Source: Mermis nigrescens (Eukaryota > Nematoda > Enoplea > Mermithida > Mermithidae). Taken from it: a stretch of DNA of 64,000 bases. Under the pieces are notes generated by a model that saw nothing but the letters and a program-made list of their open reading frames with translations, ran no database searches and had not been told where the DNA came from. Position 1 is the stretch's first letter; every line of letters starts with the position of its first letter. The stretch lies in NCBI GenBank assembly GCA_036768485.1, contig JAVLUZ010000273.1, positions 1,793,669-1,857,668 of the forward strand, in the 5' to 3' direction. Shown here in pieces: positions 24,001 to 33,000 of this stretch. The translations under genes were made by a program, and so were the position numbers.

Positions 24001-27000
24001 CTCGCCCCTAAATATAGAACGACATTAACGTGCGCGCTTCCTTATTGTTGGCGCTATTGATAGCTAAATTGCGCCGTCCGCATCTCTATATTAACGGGAT
24101 GATACAGATTAATGGCGTATAATAATAAAAAAGAGATAATAGCGCATGATGGATGAAACGCGGCGCTCCCGACGCACCATCTATTATAATTCTAAGGGTG
24201 ATGGCGCGTCATCTTTCATGGCGACCACTGTAGAACTAATTTTAGGTTTTTTAATTAAAAATCTAATAAATTTTTAGGACGCACTGAACGAAAACCATTA
24301 AGTTTAAACTCTATAATTCAATAGGATTAATGATGAGGTATTAAGCTTTTAAATGTTTCCTTACTGTACCTGTGTATGTACAACTCGCGATTATTCGGCA
24401 AATCGTAATTAATGACCAGGGAGACTTGCGGGACGTCCAATCCTCTTGCCCAAACGTCGGTCGTTATTAAAACGCGGCTAAAAGTGGACGAAGTAACAAA
24501 AGACGACAAAATACAACAAAAAATATTTGAATAAACCTCTGGCCAGCCCTGAACTCCTTCATAATACTGTCGCGTTCCTTTTGTTCCAGTTCGCCGTGTA
24601 TAGCCGAAACGGTGAAATTCGCTTCTCGCATTTTTTCTGCTAGCCAATCAACCTGAAAACCGGATAACGATCGAAGAAAAAGAAAAAGTGAAATTGAAAA
24701 AGATCAAATAAATTACAAGATAAAAGACAGCGGACAGAAGCGTTAGAATTAGGTGCATCACTGACGCCATTTTGGACATTTTTTACCTAAAGCCTTCATA
24801 ATAGAAAAGCCTTTAAACTTATCCGTACTATGCAAGTATTGCTCATAAATAAGCACTATAGCATAAAGTACCATAAGTGATCTTAAGTGCATACTATAAT
24901 ATCGGCATGCATTAATTTATATAACATATAGACCCAACCCGGTAAAAAAGGTTGGCCTTTTGACATTATGTACCTACAGTCAAACTCGGATAATGTACAC
25001 CTCTTATGGACCGAGCCTATAAAGGTGTGCATTATCCGAGTAAGTGCATTAATCGAAGCGTGAAACTTTCTCATATTTTCACTTCAACTGAAAAAATCAA
25101 TTAACGCTTCCATATTAGAACAGAAGGAATACAAATGTGACGAATGTTGTATCCTCGCCTGTTGCTATAGAATAAATAGCGTAGTAATTACAATTTATTC
25201 GTTTGCTCTGCATTAGGGCAACATGGTGTGCATATATCAATAACCCACGTGTATTATCCGATTATCCGAGGTCCGCGTGCTTATTATCCGAGTTGTGCAA
25301 CTAACTTACTATATGCTGCAGTCATGTCAACCGTGTGCATTACGCATTATCCAAGATTGCATCAACGAGGTGTTTTACTATGTTGATACACAATTTTTTA
25401 CAGGGACCCTGTATACTGGTGTGCATTAACCGGAAAAGTGCATTATCCGGGGTTTTCGTTTTCTGAGATCGACCGTACTATCATGTTTTTAAGTAAGTTT
25501 TCGGCGTCGAGAGGAAGATGTAAATTGTAAAACAAACAACAACGTACATATACTAATAATGAAATAACAAGCGTAGTATGAATTTCATTCTATTGAGTCA
25601 CTTCGAATAATGTAAAAATTAGGTCGACTAATATCATAATTTTAGGCTACCATTATTACACGGTCTAGTCAGACAGACATGTGCGCTGGGCACACCGATT
25701 TTGAAGGTGCCGCTCGATCCGGACTTATGAATTTATGGACATGGTTAAATAGTCGAAAGGTGAACAGTGAACACAATAGAAAACGACACGATCGAAATCT
25801 AGACTTTGAATAAAAAAACAGCTTCATATACCTTGCGTCGCGTATTGCAAAAAATAACAGCTTGCGTAATGGTCAACGTATCGTACAAATCGCACAACGT
25901 ATCAAATTTCCATTCTTCTCGTTCGACAGCAACGAAAAACTGTTTGATGCCTTCGAGAGTCAATTCGTCGCTTAATTAACAAATAATTAATAAATTAAGC
26001 GTTTAGTTAATCTAAATTAAATAACCTCGCTTCGGACCAGATTCAAAGTGCTTAATTTGACTCGGAAAGGGCATACATGTACATAATGAGTGGTTCGATG
26101 GATCAGGCACATAGCTGGCCGTCCTATTTTGGGGGGACCAACACCCATTTCGGGAGGACTAAGCCCAAAAAGGCCAAAAATAGCACAAAATAACGTTTAA
26201 AAAGTCCTATTTTTCCGATTTTTCTGAATCGGGGGGGGGGAAGGATTCGACCCCACATTCCCCCCAGAGATACGTGCCTGCGAAGGATTCCCCCACCTAA
26301 AGTTGATCGTTCCCCTCAACCCCAAATGTCAAAAGGATTTTTGACCCCCCTTTCCTCCGCGAGCTCTGGCGAAAGCTTCCGTTTTTGGCCATTTTAGGTC
26401 TTTCTTGCCATTCTTGGCCAAAAATCAGAGTCATTAACCCTCCTTAAAATTGTCGAGGACCCCATCCAGAATTAAATTTCAAGCCTTTCCATGTATGACT
26501 AGTAGCATAGAATTTATGGCATAGTAGTATGCAAAATGAGATTCTGTCCCTCGAATTTTAAACAGCATTAGTGAAAAAATTCATTGAATAAAATGTAGGA
26601 GCTAAAATTTTCTGGTTTTATTTAATGCGAAATATTCTGACGACAGATTGGTATGCCGAATGTGTAAAGTGGAAAGCATGACAAAACAAAACAGCATTCT
26701 GCAAACTGCTTATAATAAATTTAGGAAATTGGGAAGCGAAATCAAAAATCAACAAGAGGATGCCGATTTTTCCCACCCTAAGCCGACAATCAGGCAAGTT
26801 TCTATCCGTTACATTGACAGTCAAATCAGCTCATTAGATACGTGATTGTTTCACACATATACATCACCGAATGTGCAAAAAAAACCAAATTTTAAAATAA
26901 TTCGAAGAAACAAATTTTGGCGGGCCATTTTTTCCGGTCAAATTCCAATCCACTATTACATTTATACCATTACACGCAGATGCAAATGAGGGGATAACCA

Positions 27001-30000
27001 CTCAAAGTCGCTCGTCGTCTAATCTATCAATTAAAATTCTTTCGTCTCCTCCTAGATTTTTGGGTAAAAATTTACGCTTTAGACCAATTTTAGAGAATTT
27101 TTTCGCAATTTTAAGTCGAAAATAAAAGACCTTTTAGCTTCTCCGCGCCTAAAATTAACCGGCCAATTCTTCCTAAAATTCAAAGCCGTTACTTAAATAA
27201 CTTCCTTTAAATAAGTAAGGATAATTTACATTTCGAACAAAATTCTATAGGCTTACAAATCAGATCGGTATAAAATAAGTTACAAGATCTTAGGAATGAA
27301 TAGAATTGTCAAAAAAGTTAGAAATTACTTTAATAATCAGACGTAAAATGAAAAACTCGGTCCGCATTATATATAAACAAGCGCAGACTAAATAAAGGTA
27401 AATAAAGCACATGACTGAGCGGATTTGAAAGGAAATCAAACACGTGAAAGCTAAAAATTGTCGAATTTACCGTTTGACCAAAATTCTGATAGGATCAGTC
27501 ATAAATTTGCTAGTCATTTCGAGAATTTCGTGCGGCAATGTAGCCGATAAGAGAACAACTTGTGTTCCTGGCGGCAAATAACGGTAGACGTCGTATATTT
27601 GCTCCTTGAATCCTTACAAAATACAAGGAACATTCTAATCTGATAATCAGAGCAAAGAAAAAAGCACTACATGCATATAAATATCAGGGGGTAAGGATCT
27701 ATATTCAAAGTTAGTCATCCCCCCATCTTCCCTCAAAGACTGACATTTCCCCATTTTTGATAAAAATTTGCGTACTTAGACAATTTCTAGCTGCTCGTTT
27801 GCTATTTTAGGCCAAGAATTAAAGGTCATTACTAGGCACGCATTCAGAAGAAGTGAGGGGAGCGGCCCCCGGTAATGAAAATTTTTTTTGAAAAACACAA
27901 GGGTCCCCCAAAGGAAAACATGAAAAATTCTCCATGTAGGTCTAAAACACCACCTAAACAGGTTTTTAGCGTATTTTTGAGCTAATAAAGTCAAAATTTT
28001 CCGGCGCTTGGCGCCGGCTTTATCGTTTATCCTTAGTTTTTGTCTTCTAGCCCGCCCAAAACCGCTTAAATTTGAGTTAGACAAGTAGAACATGTCAATT
28101 TTGTTCAGCGCTTCGCGCCGAATTATTCATTTTATCTATTGCTTCTCTTTGTAAACCACAAAGATTAATACAAAGAAAGATATACGGACGTTATCTATCG
28201 ATTGAATGATGAGAAATCAGTTGTGCAGAGTGTTTAACCGATAGATGCGTGTAATATGAGTATGTAATATAGTGAAATTTCTTACCTGATTTTCATAAAC
28301 GTCAAGTAGGGATAATACCTTCCTCACCCATGTTATGCCCACGTGTGGTCACTCCCCAATTTTGTGCAGTCACATGTCTGACCATACACATGTAACAGAG
28401 GGATGGGGGAACTCCCAACAAAGTCGGTCAATTCCCCATTCCCAATCACAGGCCAAGATTTTCTACCTACCCATTTTAAGCAAGAAGTTGCGTTGACATT
28501 TTTAAGTGGTTTTTTGCTTTATTTGACCAAACATTTAGGGTCATTTACGCTCACCACTTAAAACTGGCCGGATAGCCCAAAACAAAATTTTGAATGAAAC
28601 CCTGGAGCGGATAGACAGACCTAAAGGGTCAGGTAAGGGCATAATTGTACAGAGGGGGTTTCGCTTAGGTTTGCTGGTAAAATGGTGAATTTTACACAAA
28701 CAGATTAATTTGCGAAAAGAAGCATGAAAATAACACTTAATTAAAATTGTGCCTAATGTATGCTTGAATCGAAATCCTAAAACAGACAGATGCTGGATTT
28801 GAACCGCAAAAGCAGTCTAGAAAGCAAACTACTTTGCATCCAAAAAATGTAAAAAACGCGAAAAACAAAATTTTGTCTACACCACTGATTTGGCGATGAT
28901 CAGAAACTTGAGGAGTCAGACTTCTGTATAATAACTAGCCTACGTATCAAAGACTGTGCATTGTAATAAAGAAACGTTGTAGCTTACTGTACCTTTATTT
29001 AGCATTTCGTCTGCTTCGTCCAGTACCAACATTTTTATACTTCTGGTGCGTAAACTCCTGCGCCGGATCATATCGAACACTCGGCCGGGGGTTCCCGATA
29101 CAATGTGCTGACCGTAGTCTAATTTGCGCATATCTTCAGCCAAACTAGTGCCTCCTATGCAAGCGTGGCACTGCACATTCATGTAATCCCCGAGAGCCAG
29201 AGCTACTTTTGTACGTATGCAAATAAAATAAATACGCATCACACTTTTTGTGTCAATTCATCACACGTTTTTTAAGAAAACCATATTTGTAATTGAACAA
29301 CTACCAGACACGCACAGTATGGGAATTTGGGGGGGGGGTGTAGCCAACAAATTTTGATAGATTGCCTTATTGCGTTCAGAGATAACAGATACGCGCAGTG
29401 TTCTTTTTGTACTCGGCAAAGATTTTTCCCGATTCACAGACTTTTCGGGACCGTATTTATACATAAACAAAGATTTTTGAGAAGACAAAAATTGCAAAAA
29501 AGGTCTAAAATTCGAAAAAAAATTTCGGTGCTTCGCGCCGATTGAGTGATTGTGTGTTCTATATATCTTTATAATGGCAGAAATTACATTTCAAAAGGAA
29601 AAATGTCACATATTTCGGCGCTTCGCGCAGTTTTAAGACGATTCTTAGTGATTTTTGCCCTTAGAGACCCATAAATTGGCTAAAACACACTAACAAAAGT
29701 CGAACAACTGTTTTTACCACACTAAAATCGCTACTGTACCATATTACAGCACCCAAAAATTCGTGTGTACAAAATGTACAAAGACTTTTGGGGACCGTCT
29801 TTGTAACATGTACAAACGGACCTTGTACAAAAAACACTGGATACACGTCAAAAACATCAATTTTCTGCGTTTCTTACGATGCACTTTCTTTCTAAAACGT
29901 AAAATATAAAAAATTTTGAGCAAATATAAAAAATCAAGTAAATTGAACAATATATAGTCAAAAAATGATTATAAGGCGAGAAGCGCCGAAAATTTGGCAC

Positions 30001-33000
30001 TTTTGAGCCAAAAAATCTCTAAAAACGCTTAAAACAACACATTTGCTAAGAATTGCTAGAAAATCATAAATCCTAAAATCGGCAAACAATGCGTTCAGAG
30101 ACGTTTCGGGCACTGAATATAATTGATCTAACTTTTTGAATCTGCACAGCCAGCTCCCGAGTCGGAGAAAGTATTAGAACTTGCGTTTCTCGTATCTCCG
30201 TATCAATCGATTGTAAGATTCCGATGCAAAAAGTCGCCGTTTTACCGGTTCCAGACTGTGCTCTGTTTTGAAGTAAAAATTATGTATTGGAATGACTAAA
30301 GTTACACTATTTGTTCTATAAACTAATGATGCGGCGCCTAGGCATTTACCTGGCACACTAAATCCAACTAGCAAATAACTTTTTGCATAATTGAAAAAAA
30401 TTAATTACACGTCCTTAGAGGGTCATTTAAATCGTTTAAAGCTTTAATTAATACGTACAAATTTAGTACATAATCGTTGAACAGCGTGGGTATGGAAAAG
30501 CATGCAAATTATTTTTTTATACGCAATACAAAATTTAAGACTAATAAAACTCATTTTATAGCGCTAAAAACTGTATTAATCCGTTAGACAAATAAGCGCT
30601 TACCCGTATTCAGGGGGGGGAGCCGCCCTCCCGGAAATGAAAAATAATTTCTGATACACACAAAGGTCCCCCAAAGGGAAAAATGAAAAACTCTCGAAGT
30701 AGATCTAAAACACCACCAAAACAGGTTTTTAGCGTACTTTTGAGCTAGTAAACTCAAAATGGATTTATCATTTATCGATAGTTTTCATCTTCTAGCCCGC
30801 CCAAAACCGCTTAAATTCGAGTTAGACATGTAGAACATGTCGAATTTTAGGGCGCTCATTCATTTTCTGTATTGTTTTTCTTTGTAGATCACAAGGATTA
30901 AATACAAAGACAGAAGCCAGGGAATTATTCGTCAATTCGTCGATTGAATGATGAGAAAGTTAGTCATGCAGATTGTTTAAACGATAGATTTGTGTAATAT
31001 GAGTATGTAATATAATGAAAATTTTTTAAAATATTTTCTTGAAATTTTTCTTGACCACTGCATAGAGCTCGTTGAGGTACGCTAAAAAATGCCCTTATTT
31101 TTGCCCATCTCCTAATAGTTCTCGAAATATCTGACCTCAAAATTTTCGCCCACCCCCAAAATAAAATCCTGGATACGAGCCTGGATAAACGTTTAAAATT
31201 TTGTTATCGCAACAGATCGATTTTTATTTCTAAGACTAAAAACAATTTTTGTAACCTAGCTACGATAGAAATCGTAATATTTTTAAATTGAAATTCAAAA
31301 ATTTTAATTCTTGATTTTCAATGTTATCAAAAATCCTTCAAATCGATTTTTACATGCGACGACCACAATTCTCCTGCCAAAGTATATACTTTGTATTTCA
31401 TAAATAGTGTCTCAGCGAATTTCCTTTCTTTGAACAAATAAGCACTATTAAAATGATCGTAAGGACTCAGGAACTAAGAAAATTTTCCTTAGGAAAGCTT
31501 ACAATTTTTCTAGTCAAATAACATTGTTCGAAACTAAAGCTCAATGTTAAGAGTTACAAAAAACAGAATGAATTATATAGGTCAAATTTAGTTTCTCGTT
31601 TACGTCATTGTTGTTCGCCGCGTGAATTGATATTAATTCGTTTAGAATGCAACTGAAGTATTACAAGACAATAAACAATAATTACTGGGCTATAACATCC
31701 CGACCCTTCATGATAGGTTTAATGGCTCTTTGCTGAATCGCCGAAGGTTTCTCGAACCCGTAAATGAGAAAAAACAAAAATATATACGACGTATAAACAA
31801 ATTTTCTACGTTTACATAGGGCCGCACGACAGAATGCGGAATAGCGCTATTACGGGATAAAATAGTGGAATAAGAGGACGCAATAGAATATTTTGGTTTT
31901 ACAGAACGCGGAGTAAAGTGTGTTTTCCAGGAATAAAGTTTGTATGACAGAACGCGGAATAGTGCCGTTCCAGGCGCTAATTTCGGAATAAAACGGCGGA
32001 ATAAAAGTAAGCGGTATGACAGAAGGTGGAATGACTTATCTCGGGAATAAAAAGGCCCGCTTTTATCCCGCCATTTCATAACTGATCAGAGCAGGTATAA
32101 GACAGCGGAACAGTCGTTAGAATCGTTTCTAATGCGATTTTAAAAGGAGTCAATGTGTTAAAAAATTTTAATTAGATAGATAATTTATTACCCTTAATCC
32201 ATAAATTAAATATTGTTGCTCTCGTTTGAGTATACGATCAAAAAAGATACAGAAATTTTTGTAGTTGCGCGTTCGCCCCATAACTCGTCTTGTTAAGCTC
32301 TCTGATAAGAAAGGTTTTTTATGATTTTTTGATCATGTGAAATTCGGCTTTCTTCCGATTTTCGGCTAAAAAACAAAGGAGAGTGTAACAGGAAAAAATC
32401 ATTCTCATAATTCGTTTCGAGGGGCATGTGCTCCGCTATCCCCCTGGATACGGCCCTAAATAAAGTATTAGGATTTTGTTTAAGGGAGGCACGACCAAAA
32501 TTCCTAAGATATACTGATGCAAAATACGCTTCAGGTTGTATAAAGACTAAAAATGGAGTGTTTAAACTTAAACCGCACGATTGGGACTGAATAGACTCTA
32601 ATTATAATTGAAAAATTTGACGCGAAGCGCCGAAGATTTTTAGCGATTTTTGGCTAAAAAGAAAAGGGGGAGAAAATGAAAAAATCATTCTCTCATTTTA
32701 TATGGGGGGCACGTTCTCTCCCAACCCCCCTGGATACGGGCCTGGGAGTAGGTATTAGTAATACAGAACGAAATAGGAGTAATAAAGCTTGTGAATTAGA
32801 AAACCAACAAACAGGCCAGTATCCAGGATATTGTTTCGGGAGGGGGGACGACAAACATTCTTTGAAAACATAAGGGGACCAAAGGATCAATTAAAAAAGA
32901 CGTTTTACGACCACTAGAGCTGAACACTTTGTAAATTTTGCAAGCCAGATGCCTTAAATATGGTGATAATTCAATGGACACCCTATTGAGCAAATCTCTT

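Larger units (their letters stand above)
20755..24369. other. eIF4A3 intron 8
   Basis: Canonical intron (AG^GTACAG ... TTATAG) of 3.6 kb. It carries family A copy A1, a family K copy, two perfect hairpins (23241-23326) and a 680-bp foldback (23551-24230). 22300-23230 shows nothing else recognisable. Confidence 0.8.
29207..30132. other. eIF4A3 intron 3 with non-canonical boundaries
   Basis: Homology requires exon 3 to end AAA and exon 4 to start GTA. Then the intron starts GT but ends AA; shifting one base gives TT...AG. The six bases AAAAGT occur at both ends. The intron is almost entirely one family C element with family A copy A2 inserted in it. Confidence 0.75.
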
